A stretch of DNA of 64,000 nucleotides from Phycomyces blakesleeanus NRRL 1555(-) (GCF_001638985.1 NW_017265134.1:3207800-3271799); one strand, 5' to 3'. Positions 48,185-59,477 are shown, counted from the stretch's first letter. Program-made: numbers and translations. The notes: generated by a model not told the origin, from the sequence alone.

Positions 48185-49181
48185 TTCCAATGTAAGTATT
48201 AATGGTTTATAAGAATTGAAATATCCAACACACACGCACACCCATCACTAACGATTTATCTATTCTCAAAGAGTACTGCTCGTACCCCAAAAAAAACGTA
48301 TTGAGCAGCTCATTTTTTTTTAGGTATTTCTTTTTTGTAGAAAATTTTTCATCCCAAATATAACAAACCGACCGAGCAAGAAGTAGCTAGAGATATAGAA
48401 TAGTATTATTAGATCTGAAACCTAGAAACATTCTATTCTTTCCAATAAAAATAAAAGCGTAAACCATTACCAGCCTAATAAGAACGGGAAACCAAATAAA
48501 TAAAGAACATATTACTGGTCCATAATTTTAAAGACGCCTTTTTTTGCTGCTGATGACCAAACTTCTTAACAATAAACTAGCTTAAAGGTCACCTTTACGC
48601 TACTTTTAATCTTCATAATATGTCGGTGCCTGACCTTTATGGTTCCATATAAAGAATATCAAAATAGATACGCAGTTTTAAAAAACTTTCTTTTTATATA
48701 TCAAGTCAGATAAGTATATCTAAAGTGCTAACAAACCTTACCTGCGGCACCCCCCACCCACAATTCCGCTAGTTGACTCTAGTCATTCCACTATCTGTGA
48801 AGGTCACCTTCAGCACAAGTGGAAAAAAAATCAACTAATTTAAATATGGAAATTACACTACACTATACCCCATATTTAAACTACCTTATTTTTTTAATTT
48901 TTCCAGTGTTTGGTTGTTATTCTTAAAATAGAATTCTATGTAATTGTCATTCTGATTGGCTGACAAGAATTCGGGTATGAAATGATTATTATTAGAGAGT
49001 GACTCCTTATTCATTTTTGAAGATTATCATTTTTATTGAAAGTTTATATTTTCTGATATATCATAAATATTTAACCACAATAGTGACTGCCAATATATTT
49101 TCTTTTTTTGAATTGTTTATTTGAAACAAAGATCATATATTCTCTGAAAGGGCTTTTTTATTTACATATATTGCTTTTAAT

Positions 49182-49625
49182 ATGTCTATTATCAATATTA
49201 CACTATCAAACACAAACATTTACACTCTTGCAACAATTACAGAGTCATTGAAATACTCAGCTATTCCTGGAGTTATGAATATTAGACTCAATAGCACTAT
49301 TAGAGGTAAAATATTTTAATGAAACAAATGTCTTATAGAAATGGATGAAGCTTGTTCTGTCAAATAGACTACACATAACTTTAATAAGCAACATACTAAT
49401 ACCTTTGCAGAAGAAGCCAAAAACAGTGGCATTAACATATGTTTCTCACAGAAGTCACAGCAAAAATCATTGGAAATTATTATAATAATAGGTCTTGACT
49501 ATTGGGATATTGTGTCACATAAAAGATAGTCATTCATAAATATTAAGGATATCATAGTTGATGAGTTATTAAATAAAGTATCAAAAATCATTAAATATTA
49601 TATTATTCAAAAAAGAAAAACTGGG
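49182..49625 (+). pseudogene. Unrecognised small spliced gene remnant
   Basis: The ATG at 49182 opens MSIINITLSNTNIYTLA and runs to GT at about 49307. The acceptor TTTGCAG near 49410 joins in phase to EEAKNSGINICFSQKSQQ. One TAG follows near 49528, then open frame continues (SFINIKDIIVDELLNKV...) to a GT near 49625. The product is Ile/Asn/Lys-rich with no known domain. Neither the termini nor any transposon association is clear. Confidence 0.35.
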
Positions 49626-49830
49626 AGTTTAGGTATAATGTTTATCTATTAACTGTTTTTGGGAATCAATTATATAGATTATTCTGAATGCAGAACAATG
49701 TATTATTATGTCTAAGGACAATCCTGCTCTTATTTCAACCATAATTAGTACTCCAGCATTCTTACTGTCTGTCTCTCTCAATGTATAAATAATTTCTCTG
49801 CATTCTTCTGTCTCTGTCTCTGTCTTGTGC

Positions 49831-50028
49831 TGTTATGATATACATAAGCTTATGTATATCACAACATGTCCTATCTCTAGCTTTCTCTATCTCTCAATAT
49901 TTAGTATAAATACTTGCTCAATTGCTATCAATAAAAGACCATCTTTCTTAAGTTCATAATCTTTGTCTCCCAAGCCTAGTTGCCTAAACTAGCCTTGTAT
50001 CCCTACATAACTCCACATAGTTATTACA
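49831..50028 (+). mobile_element. Candidate short LTR with a 36-bp palindrome at its start
   Basis: It begins TGTTATGATATACATAAGCT and the first 36 bp are a near-perfect palindrome centred on AAGCTT. A TATA-like AGTATAAATAC lies near 49914, an AATAAA signal near 49931, and it ends TTATTACA. What follows (TGGTGGAGAAGCTGGG) could be a tRNA primer site, but can equally be read as protein (MVEKLG), so the right boundary is uncertain. Confidence 0.4.
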
Positions 50029-50300
50029 TGGTGGAGAAGCTGGGCGTTTCCATGACACCACCACCTTAACTGTTGCCCTGCTGGGTCGATCAGTGTGCCT
50101 CACCTTCCATGTGGTAGACCATCTAGCCCACGATGTAATCTTGAGTTATCCAGACATCAAGTGACTCTCTATCACAATTGGCACTTCATTAGATAGTATC
50201 AGGTTCGACTCCTGTGCTACCATCTCGAAACCAACCAGCTGTACACCCTCACCATATAGCTCTTTTGCATAAGCTAATTTTTGCTTAAAAAATCCCATTA
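50029..50300 (+). pseudogene. Possible retropepsin fragment of an LTR retrotransposon
   Basis: With one frameshift near 50070 the reading MVEKLGVSMTPPP / LTVALLGRSVCLTFHVV continues to DHLAHDVILSYPDIK followed by a TGA. HDVIL-x-Y/P is like the C-terminal block (DVILG) of retroviral-type aspartic proteases. There is no catalytic DTG in view. The assignment is by pattern only. Confidence 0.3.
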
Positions 50301-50462
50301 CTCAAAAACAACCAATTAACTATGCATCCACTCCCATCCCTGTTCCACTAACCTTGCTAACCTAAATAATCTCTGTTTTATCAAGTTGCCATAAGTCCAA
50401 AGAGATTCACCAACACAAACATCTTCAAGACAGTTCCTTCTTGACAGTTTAGACTGGCAAAA

Positions 50463-51043
50463 TTGTCGGCTGATCAAATGTTTTGCAGCCCCAAGAATGC
50501 TCAGCTAAAAGCCATTTTGGACGAGATGCTTGCACGCGCAGCCATACATAAAGAACAGCACAAAGCTCTGCTTAGCAAGATAGATATAATTGTAGAACAC
50601 TCAATTGCACTTCAGAAACAGAACAGCACTCTTACCAAAGAGCTCCGCATTGCAAATGAGCACGTAAAGTTTCTACACAATTAACTCCAGCTTCAGGTAC
50701 AAGTACCTGATGCTTTAGCCTTCACTACCACCACTCTACCGCCTACAAAGATTGCTCCTGTTGAGAATTTTTCAGTGGAAGACTCTGCCCATGGTTCTGT
50801 CACCATTCCTACACCTTCACCCACCACGTTTTTGGCTGCTTCCAAGAAGGCAATAGGAAAGAAATCCAACCAGCCCAAGCTCACCACTGCCCAAGCTACC
50901 CGTGCTCTGCAACCCAAAAGTAGACCATCTGCATATGCATTTGTATACCTGCCCTGCTGCCACCACCTCAAGTACTCCCAAATATGAAAGCTCTTGAGAA
51001 CATTCAAGATCCAACAGTCCTGTGTCTTAGACATTGTGTTCCC
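50463..51043 (+). pseudogene. LINE ORF1-like coiled-coil protein remnant
   Basis: It starts MSADQMFCSPKNAQLKAI and has a coiled coil (LLSKIDIIVEHSIALQKQN). Stops at about 50683 and 50984 interrupt it, and the frame otherwise continues as ATRALQPKSRPSAYAFVYLP and LRTFKIQQSCVLDIVFP. These blocks parallel PTARAIAAVV, FQIVYVP and LRKLKIDNARVLDLHYP of the LINE ORF1 at 37781-39268, so it is probably an ORF1 from a diverged LINE. It is cut by the left end of transposon E at 51044. Confidence 0.5.
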
Positions 51044-51287
51044 CACTGGAAAAACACCCCTGAATACAATAGTGTCAAAATAATTCAGTGATAGTGTATA
51101 TGTAGAGTATATTTTATCTCAGTACCACTTTTTGTGTTCAAATAAAAAAGCCTGCTTTTATTGCATTCTATTGGCTCGGATATAACAAGCAACAAAGGTA
51201 TTTTATTTATTACTATAAAGTCTTTGTGAATAGATAAATATAACATATGTTTCCCTTTTATTTCATTATTAAAAAAACACAAACGTC

Positions 51288-54200
51288 ATGTCTTCTACTA
51301 TCGAACAAAACTTGGAAGAGTGCTATTGTACCGAGTGTATTAAAAATTATAATGGATACATCTTAGTGTCAAAGAGAACTGTCCAGCATCATGGCAAGAA
51401 AGCAGCTTTAAAAGATGCTATCAGAAGTGAACTTGGTATGCCATTTACAATATAAAATTTGCATTTTTATATACTAATAGCTTCTATATTAAATACAGGT
51501 GCGCAGAGACATATAATGAACGTTGGTGTGGAGTGTAAGACATTTTTATTTGGGTATCAAAAAAACAACTTTCTTATTATATTCCATATTTGTAGCTATT
51601 GTAGTCCAAAAATCTGGATCTGTAGAAGTTCTTGCACGCCAGTCTGACTTATCCGTTTTGGATATCTCCCCTATGTCAGTTGACTATGAGGTCGATGTCA
51701 ATTTCAATGACATGAACTTTGAGTATGAGAGCAATGGGAATGCCAAAGATACTGTTGATATTGATGTTGAAGAAGTCGACACTGAATGTTCATATGAAAG
51801 TCAAAAAAAATCTAAAAAAAAGTCAAAAAAATTAATATTTTTTTATATTTTTAAATAGACATGTTTTCAAATAGTAGTATGCCTGAGAATCCTGTACACA
51901 GATTCATCACAACATTCACTATGCAATTTGCATCCCGCTATGTGGTCAACAAAGGTGCAGTTGTCTTGATTAAGTTCATCAATGAGCTCTTGAAGATTTA
52001 TGAGCAGGACTTCCAGCTTCCCACGAGTCTGCCTGGTCTTCAGTGTATGATGGGATTCTGTGAGCTCTCCAAGGGGATAAGACGATTTGTGGCCTGCGAA
52101 GATTGCCATGCAACTTACAAAAAAATCAATCTGTTCCTCCTCACTGTGTCTTTGTAAAGACAGATGCTTGTGCAGCTTGTAACTGTGAATTGATAAAGAA
52201 ATCTTCATCTGGTGCTTTGGTTCCCAAGCATAGTTTCCATTACCAGTCTATCAAAAATGCATTCAAGATTCTTTTTAATTGTCCAGGCTTCGAAGAAAAG
52301 ATACATTAATGGAATACAGAACCAAAATTAGTGGACACAATGTGCGATGTATACAATGTTGCAGTTTGGAAAGAACTCAAAGATAGTAATGGTGCTTCGT
52401 TTGTTGAGCAGCCTCGTTTGCTGATGCTGACGCTCAATATTGACTTGTTCTAGCCGTTCAATAAAGTTATATACTCTTGTGGTACAATCTGCTTGGCCAT
52501 TAATAACTTTCCTCGAAGTGACCAGTTTAAAGCCAAGAACATAATCCTTGTAGAACTTATGCCTGGTCCCAAGGAGCCTAAAACTGATGAGATAAATAAT
52601 TATCTTGAGCCAATGGTAGATGAGTTAATACAGCTGTATTGTGGGATAAGAATCCTAACATTCAAGTCTCCTGCTGGCGAAGTGATTCGTGCTGCATTGA
52701 TGATGGTTGCCTGTGACATCCCAGCTGCCAGAAAGACTGGCGGATTTACTGCGCATAATAGCACTTGCGTATGCTTTAAGTGCAACTGTCATTTCACTCG
52801 CCTTGACAGCACAAACAAGGTTGATTTCCGTGGATTTTGTGGTATTTCAGGTACGAAACAATAGAAAAATAATAAATTTGATAATAGAGACATATAGAAA
52901 TAATTTGAGACTGTATATAAGTTATCCTTTATTCATAAATAAAAAAGATCTCTTTTTATAAGAAAATATAATCTGCTTTTGTCATTACGTCTTAGTTTCT
53001 TAAGACTTTCTTCCTTTACTATATTTGGTTATTAGAGTGTATTTACTGCTTAACTAGTGTTGGTGTTACAATTATGACATCAAGTCATAAATCGTATTTC
53101 TTTAGCTCTTAGCTATTCTTTTCTCTTTTACACTAGAGCTTTAGGACTTCCTACTAAATTAGCTCCATATCGCTCTGACACAGTTTACCTGGCAGTATGA
53201 TATTATTATTTTAGCAATCTTTAAGATATTATCTACAGTACTAACTGTAATAATTATTGGCCTGATTACTTAATCGTTTATATATATTTTATACTGACAA
53301 GATAATAGCTACTACACTATCCCAATATGAATATGCTCTTATATGTCATAAATCCAACATCCGAGTATCTGGATCACCACAGATTTAAAGAGTCTGAGTG
53401 GTGTCATTGTAACTATGAGGAGAATAGGCTGCATGCGGAGGAGTGGAAGAGCACAGTTATCATCTCAGAAAGGCAGCATCTGGAAATTGAAAAATGGTGT
53501 TCGATGGTTGCAGTTGCACCGCCTTGGATACTTTGATCTAGTACGTGAAACAATCATTGATCTCATACACAACCCATTCTTGGGGACAGCAAAAAGAATG
53601 ATGGATTAGTGGATTGAATGTGGTGTTCTTAGAGACAGAGATTTCACCGCCATGCAAAAGATAGCTGATAAGATGATTGTGCCAAGGAGATATACTGCAT
53701 TGAAAAGCAAAATTGACAAAAAAATTGCATTTATGAAAGTGGACGAGTGGAAGTTATGGGTATTAGTATATTCTCCTGTGATGTTGAAGTCGGTGCTCTC
53801 ATCCTTGCATTTCAATAACTGGATTGATTTTGTCTATGCCTGCCGTCACCTTGTAAAGCCCAGCATTACATTTGATGATATTAATACCAACCATAGACAT
53901 CTCGAAAATTTTTGTGAAAAATGCAACGAGATTTACACCATCATGATCCTTACCTGTAATATGCACTTACGCCTCCATCTTTGAGAAAATATTCTCGATT
54001 TTGAACCAGTATATAATTATTAGCTCTTTGTATTCGAAAGATACAATGGCTTACTAAAGAATATCAGCACAAATGGTAAGGATGGTTTTGAAGCCACATT
54101 TATCAGATGTTTTTTAAAGATATGTACAAAAGTGATTTTGTTAATTCTACTCTCACATGTCCCACTCAAGCTCCCTTTCTTCTTGTTCTTTCCAAACTTG

Positions 54201-54899
54201 TCTGTTTATCTACATCTGTCCTTACCTTGCCATCTGCCTCCTCCACAATTGTTCAGCCACCATTCACATTGCAAGTATTTGTGTATTCTTCTGAAACTAC
54301 CAGAATTCCTATCTTAGGCAATGAACCTCTCCCACCTACATCCTTCCCACTTTCAGTTAGTAAACCTTCTTCAATGGGTGATATTAATTATCTCCATTTG
54401 TTGGAATACTACAGACTTGCGTCCATTATCAAAACGCTGCTGCCTCTCCATTCTTTGTCAACAATCAGATTATAAAGTTGAAATTAATCAATATTCTTGG
54501 CCAAGTGTACTATAGCAATAATGGCACCACTGGCCGCAGATCATATGTCCAATCATTGTTTCTTGACAGTAATAGAAGTACAGAAACAACCTTCACTTGT
54601 CAAATCAAGTATATCTTCATTCATTCATTTACTCCTCCTCCAACGTCTCCCTACTATGAAGCCAATTCCACTTATCATGATCAACATGTATTTGCGTTTG
54701 TCAACTGGCTTCCTTTACTTGGAGATAAATCACGAGAGAAAGATGGAGTTGATATTTGTGGTTCAACACCTTCGCCATCGAACTATCATTCAATTTTGTC
54801 TGTACATAGAATCTCTTTAGAATTAGCAATTGCTAATCATACAACAGGACTTGTCTAAAAAAAACTGGTAATTGTCTTACCAAAAAGCTTTATGCTTAA
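51288..54899 (+). pseudogene. tnp2: tnp2-type CACTA transposase of E, many lesions
   Basis: Exon 1 (51288-51435) reads MSSTIEQNLEECYCTECIKN with C-x-C-x2-C, then VSKRTVQHHG. Exon 2 is 51499-51534. Exon 3 (from 51596) is acidic. The main exon starts near 51859 (SSMPENPVHRF). It is broken by a frameshift near 52130, TAA near 52307, TAG in the catalytic block (DLF-stop-P in place of DWFQP, near 52451), a family-1 solo LTR at 52838-53381 and several later stops and shifts. Still recognisable are MVACDIPAARKTGGF, CVCFKC and the Ser/Pro-rich C-terminal region ending near 54899. It is certainly inactive. Confidence 0.85.
52838..53381. mobile_element. Solo LTR, family 1 (544 bp, inverted), duplication GATTT
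   Basis: Starts TGTGGTATTTCAGGTACG and ends CTGGATCACCACA, the reverse complement of the copies at 25401 and 35492. GATTT flanks both sides (52833-52837 and 53382-53386). Removing the LTR and one GATTT restores a frame across VDFRGF and the following EENRLHAEEW. Confidence 0.97.
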
Positions 54900-55454
54900 A
54901 AAAAAACAATAATAAATATCCTTTCATTCTTTTCTTTCTTTTTTTTTAAAAAAAAAGTAAAGTAAATTATGATAACAAAAAAGAATGGAGAAAAATAATT
55001 ACTATCTCTATATAAATCGTCAGCATTGAGTTTGTGAAGATGAGAATAAATAAGATGAGATAAACAATGATTTTTATTATTTTTATTGTGGCCCATCTCT
55101 AAAGGTCCATGGAGGGAAACATAATGCGACGTCATTGGGAACTGGTTTCTCAGACAGGCTGGTAAGATTTTCGTCTAACAACTGGCAACTGTTGTTACCC
55201 AAGTTTGCTTTCACAATTTCATCAATGTTGAAGATGAGGTTATTACACTAAAAACATATTTATATATATTATGTTAAATATTATTCAAATATAGAAAATT
55301 ATTTCTTACAAAATTATTTAGCTCATCACTTCTCCAAAAAGGATGAGTAACATTCACAATGCGCTTGCAAGGTCTCCTAGAAAACTCATCCTCTGACTCG
55401 CCTTCAGACATTGCTGATCTGATCATCAGCTCAGAACAGTTTCTCTTCATTAAG

Positions 55455-55763
55455 GGCAATGATATGGACATGCAAGAAAAATTAGGGTCGGACATGCAAA
55501 AAAGACCAAAAGGGAGAATTAAACGTGACGTCACTTGTAATTGGCCTTTGGGAGTGTTACTGACAAATTGAGCACTGATAAGACATGCAAAAGCAACCAA
55601 ATTGAAGAATTAAACGTGACGTCACCTATAATTGACTTTTGGGAGTGTTACCAACAAATTGAGCACTGATAAGACATGCAAAAGTGAGCAAATTGAAGAA
55701 TTAGACGTGACGTCACATATAATTAGTTTTGCGTGTTACACGCATTTTTTTTTGGGGGGATCA
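55455..55763. repeat. Left TIR of the MULE: three tandem ~92-bp subunits with GTGACGTCAC
   Basis: Each subunit carries GAATTARACGTGACGTCAC followed by a (G)GGAGTGTTA block and ACATGCAAAA. GTGACGTCAC is a perfect palindrome containing TGACGTCA, the site bound by CREB/ATF-type bZIP proteins. It sits upstream of the transposase start at 55847, so it may drive its transcription; that is inferred. Confidence 0.85.
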
Positions 55764-55846
55764 GATAAATTACCCTCCAGATTGCCAATTAAATCACTGC
55801 CCTTTTTTACTACAACATCAGCGCATAATTTTTTTTGACATTTAAC

Positions 55847-58800
55847 ATGAGCAACATTAACAACATCAACAACACCAACGACTTTGTCATTGTTAGCGAG
55901 ACGTCAAAGAAGTACAATGCTGCCTTGACTGAGTTCAACTCAATTTTTCTTGTTGGAAGAGAATTCTCTTCAGTCGTAGCTGTTCGAGAAGCTGCCAAAG
56001 CATATGGTGTCAAGCATAACATTGCTCTCACTACTGAATATGCATCAAGCTCTCGCATCAAATTGATTTGCAAGCACTCTGGCGAATATAGAGATACCAG
56101 AAAAGCCGAGAAGGTTGCTTCCAAAACATCAGTTATGGGTGAAACTCTTCCTGGATGGGAGAGAAAGCGCGAAAAAGACACGCAGAAGCATGGCTGCCCT
56201 TGCTTCATGTATGCCAACACCAAGAAGGGTGGAAAGCTCACTGTGCGCTCCCGTGAGGCAGAGCATAATCACCCCATCGAAGAAGACCGCAGAGCATATG
56301 CTATGCACCGCAAGCTCTCGCCTGAGGCAATGGCGCTTGTGGTTAAGCATCTGGAGAACAATGACGATGTATCCACCATCTTCAATAGTTTGAAGATAAA
56401 TGGATATACAAACATTGTTCGCCATGACATTGCTAATATAAAGCAACATTTCGGAAAATCGGAAAAAGGAAAGGAGATGTTTGACTTTATCACCACTCTG
56501 CAAGATCTTGACTTCCATGTCAGGTATTCTGTCGGTAATACAGAAGACAATCAAGTGAATATGGTCTTCTTTGTGCATCAGGATGCGATCAATGAGGCAC
56601 AAAGAATGCCTGAGACTGTCATTATTGATGCCACATATAAGACAAATAGTCATTGAATGACTTATGTCAACATTGTTGGTACTAGCAATGTGAGTGGAAA
56701 CCCTCGTACCACTTTAAAGACGTATCCAATTGCCGGTGCTTGGGTAGAGCATGAGACAGAAGAAAATTATCTCTGGGTGCTTAGCTGTCTCCGCGATGCA
56801 GTCTGGCCCGATGACAACAACAACAACAACAACAACAACAGCAACAGCAGCAACGACAAACAAACAACACTTCTCCCAGATGTTTTCATCACGGACAATG
56901 AAAAAGCATTGAGAAATGCTATTACTCAAGTCTTTCCTGAGTCGAAGCAGTTGTTGTGCTATAAGCATATCAAAGACAACTTTAAAAAGCAATTGCTTCC
57001 GATGATGAAGGGAGACGAGAGTAGCGAAAAGAGAGACCTGTTGGATAAGCTGTCAGAATTCCTTGACCGAATTGCTTTAAAATGCATTACACATCAAGAA
57101 GTAAAAAACGAAACAAATGGATATCTTGAATTTGCAAAGGAAAATTGCAAAGACCAAGGAAAAGCTGCTAGTGCTTTTCTTGAGAAGTACGTATAAATTT
57201 TTTAAATTTGATGTAAACAGTATTTAACTATAAAAAATCGTGTTTTTTTTAATATACTTTATCAGAAAAATGAAAGACAAGGAAAACTGGGTGAACATGT
57301 ATGTTTACAAACATGCCCATTTCGGCAATCGCACGTCGAACCATGCAGAAAGTGCCCATTCTTCTCTCAAGCATTCTCTTGGTACTTCCTCGGGTAAACT
57401 GAAGACAGTTATCCTTAAAGTAAAAAAGTGGTATGACGAGTTGGTAAGTTTATTCTATACTATTTTATGCATTTATTGGTTATAATATATTTATAAATTG
57501 TACAGGTTGCAGATCGCAAGCATCGGCTAATGGTGGAAAGCCTTGGAGAAGGAACAAAAATTGTGTTCGATAAAGTCAATGCCGCCAGACTAAATGACAT
57601 CCGTCTTAAAGTCTGTAGATTTGCAATGGATCAAATCAAATTAGAATTATCCAAATCCATTATACCCGAAAAACTAGCCAAAGAGTGCAAATGCCTCATA
57701 CAATACAACTACCTGCTTCCTTGTTACCACACACTCGCCAAATTCGATACCATCCCAATCTCCTGCATCCCAAGACGCTGGAGAAAAAACTATCTAGAAG
57801 GAGAAAGTAATATATATAATAATAGCAATAATTACGTGACGATTTTCTCATATAACATTTTATTATGTAGACCATTTAACTATCCAAAATGCAACCCCAG
57901 TACCCCCAAACATCAACAATATCAAACCAATAACCCCAGAATTCAACTATGCTCTTGAGCTTATTTGCAAACATTTCGCCAATGCTCAGAGCGAACAAGA
58001 ACAAATCAATATATACCAATTGATAGAAAAAACTTTGAAACAAATCGACGCACAGAAACTCGAAAACCTTAAGGGCCCAACAGTAGTCGAAGCCATTAAA
58101 GGCCGACCAAAAAATACCAAGCGCAAGATGATTGCATTAGAGCATTGCATCAATACCGAAAAAGAAAAAATCACAAAAAAAATTAAAACAGAAAAAGAAC
58201 AAAAAAAGTAAGATTTTAATATTGTTTAGATTTAATTTACTAAATCTTTGCTTTGTTTTCTAGGCAAAAAATATCCTCAGCTAAAGAGCAAAAAGCCATA
58301 AAAAATATTATCAACCTTGGGTCACCATGCGATTCCACATTACTAACAAATCTCACAATCGCACCAAAACATATATCAACAATCTTTTCTCCTGAAGCAG
58401 ACGGAAATTGTGGGTACAGGGCGATAGCAATGGAAGTGTACCAGGACCAGGAGGAGTGGTCAAAAGTAAAAGACAAAATGCTAGAAACATTTTTAAAGCA
58501 CCAAAACAACTACTACCACGGAAGAATGGAGCATGGCAATATGCCTGCATCCAATAACCCACTAATTCGCAGTCTCCAAGACAAGCGCTCATCTCTCCCC
58601 CAGCAACATTGGTTCGGTACAATCGACCATCCTCAACTTGTAGCTGATACATTTAGCAGAGCAGTGGTTGTATATTGGAATACTCCAATTGAAACAGGCG
58701 ACTGTCTTTTTGTTCCATTTGCTACCTTGCCAGAAAAAGTGGAACCGATAATTATTATCTTAGATGTAAACCACTTTCTTCTTGCCAAGCGCAAAAACAC

Positions 58801-58888
58801 TCGAAATTTCTGCTGGCCAAAAATCAACCCCTTTCATAAAAGAATAATTCAAAAACATGGCCTTGAAGATTATTCTTTGATGTACTAA
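55847..58888 (+). pseudogene. MULE transposase (FAR1-like) fused to an OTU cysteine protease, one TGA
   Basis: Exons 55847-57186, 57266-57443, 57506-57806, 57871-58207 and 58264-58888 join in phase to 927 codons. Residues of about 40-145 form a FAR1/GCM-like zinc region (LICKHSGEYR ... GCPCFMYA ... HNHPIEED). The DDE-type core has TVIIDATYKTN near residue 262, FITDNEKALR and SNHAESAHSSLKHSLG. A SWIM finger CKCLIQ...LPCYH follows. A Lys-rich linker leads to the OTU domain: DGNCGYRAIA (Asp about 765, Cys about 768) and VNHFLLA (His about 888), the expected catalytic set. A TGA at 56654-56656 (probably CGA) breaks it after residue 269. An Asn/Ser run is encoded by CAA-type repeats near 56815. 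The OTU part could remove ubiquitin from the transposase or from host factors. Confidence 0.85.
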
Positions 58889-59169
58889 CAATCAAGGTAT
58901 GGCTTTTAAACTAGAATTATCTTGAATTATACTAACTTTTCATATATATCTTTTTTAGATTTTTTTTTTACTTTTTAGATTCTATATTTATCTCTATTAT
59001 CAATATTCCCTTCTGTTTCTATTCAATTTATTATTATCTTTCTATTTATCTATATTTCTATATTTATCTTCTTTACAATCTTCCATTTTTATCTTTATAT
59101 CTATCTCATTATCATTTTTTATATTTTTACAATCAACATTAATTTTGAAACATTTAACAAATATCAAGG

Positions 59170-59477
59170 CTGACCCCCCAAAAAAATGCGTGTAACATGC
59201 AAAACTAATTATATGTGATGTCACGTCTAGTTCTTCAATTTGCTCGCTTTTGCATGTCTTATCAGTGTTCAATTTGTTGGTAACACTCCCAAAAGTCAAT
59301 TATAGGTGACGTCACGTTTAATTCTTCAATTTGGTTGCTTTTGCATGTCTTATCAGTGCTCAATTTGTCAGTAATACTCCCAAAGGCCAATTACAAGTGA
59401 CATCACGTTTAATTCTCCCTTTTGGTCTTTTTTTGCATGTCCGACCCTAATTTTTCTTGCATGTCCATATAGATCCC
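59170..59477. repeat. Right TIR of the MULE
   Basis: Inverted copy of 55455-55763 with the same three subunits. Its palindromes read GATGTCACG, GTGACGTCACG and GTGACATCACG, so two of three CRE-like sites have decayed by transitions while the left TIR keeps all three. Confidence 0.85.

Larger units (their letters stand above)
42030..48908 (+). mobile_element. CACTA-like transposon D2, 6879 bp, 3-bp duplication TTT
   Basis: CACTGG...CCAGTG ends identical to those of D1, flanked by TTT at 42027-42029 and 48909-48911. Genes: tnp2 (plus), accessory (minus) and orf3 (plus). It is a near-identical inverted copy of D1, differing mainly by C/T and G/A transitions, most of which make D2 the deviant. 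The dispersed repeat continues on both sides, confirming clean insertion. Subterminal AAGGTCACCTT palindromes lie at 48583-48597 and 48798-48812; 48185-48908 is otherwise noncoding. Confidence 0.95.
55455..59477 (+). mobile_element. MULE transposon with OTU fusion, 4023 bp, 9-bp duplication CTTCATTAA
   Basis: CTTCATTAA flanks it at 55446-55454 and 59478-59486, the usual 8-11 bp size for Mutator-like elements. The ends are GGGCAATGATATGGACATGC and, reversed, GGGATCTATATGGACATGCA. Terminal inverted repeats are about 308 bp, each with three tandem subunits. One gene lies inside. The host sequence re-joins in frame with the accessory gene of E when the element and one 9-mer are removed. Confidence 0.95.

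Noticed and set aside
50029..50046. TGGTGGAGAAGCTGGG as a definite tRNA primer-binding site
   Set aside because: I could not match it to a specific tRNA 3' end, and the same bases read as protein; it is kept only as a possibility in the LTR entry.
50190..50215. GGTTCGACTCC, resembling a tRNA T-arm
   Set aside because: No matching acceptor, D-arm or anticodon arm is found upstream; it is better explained as retroelement sequence.
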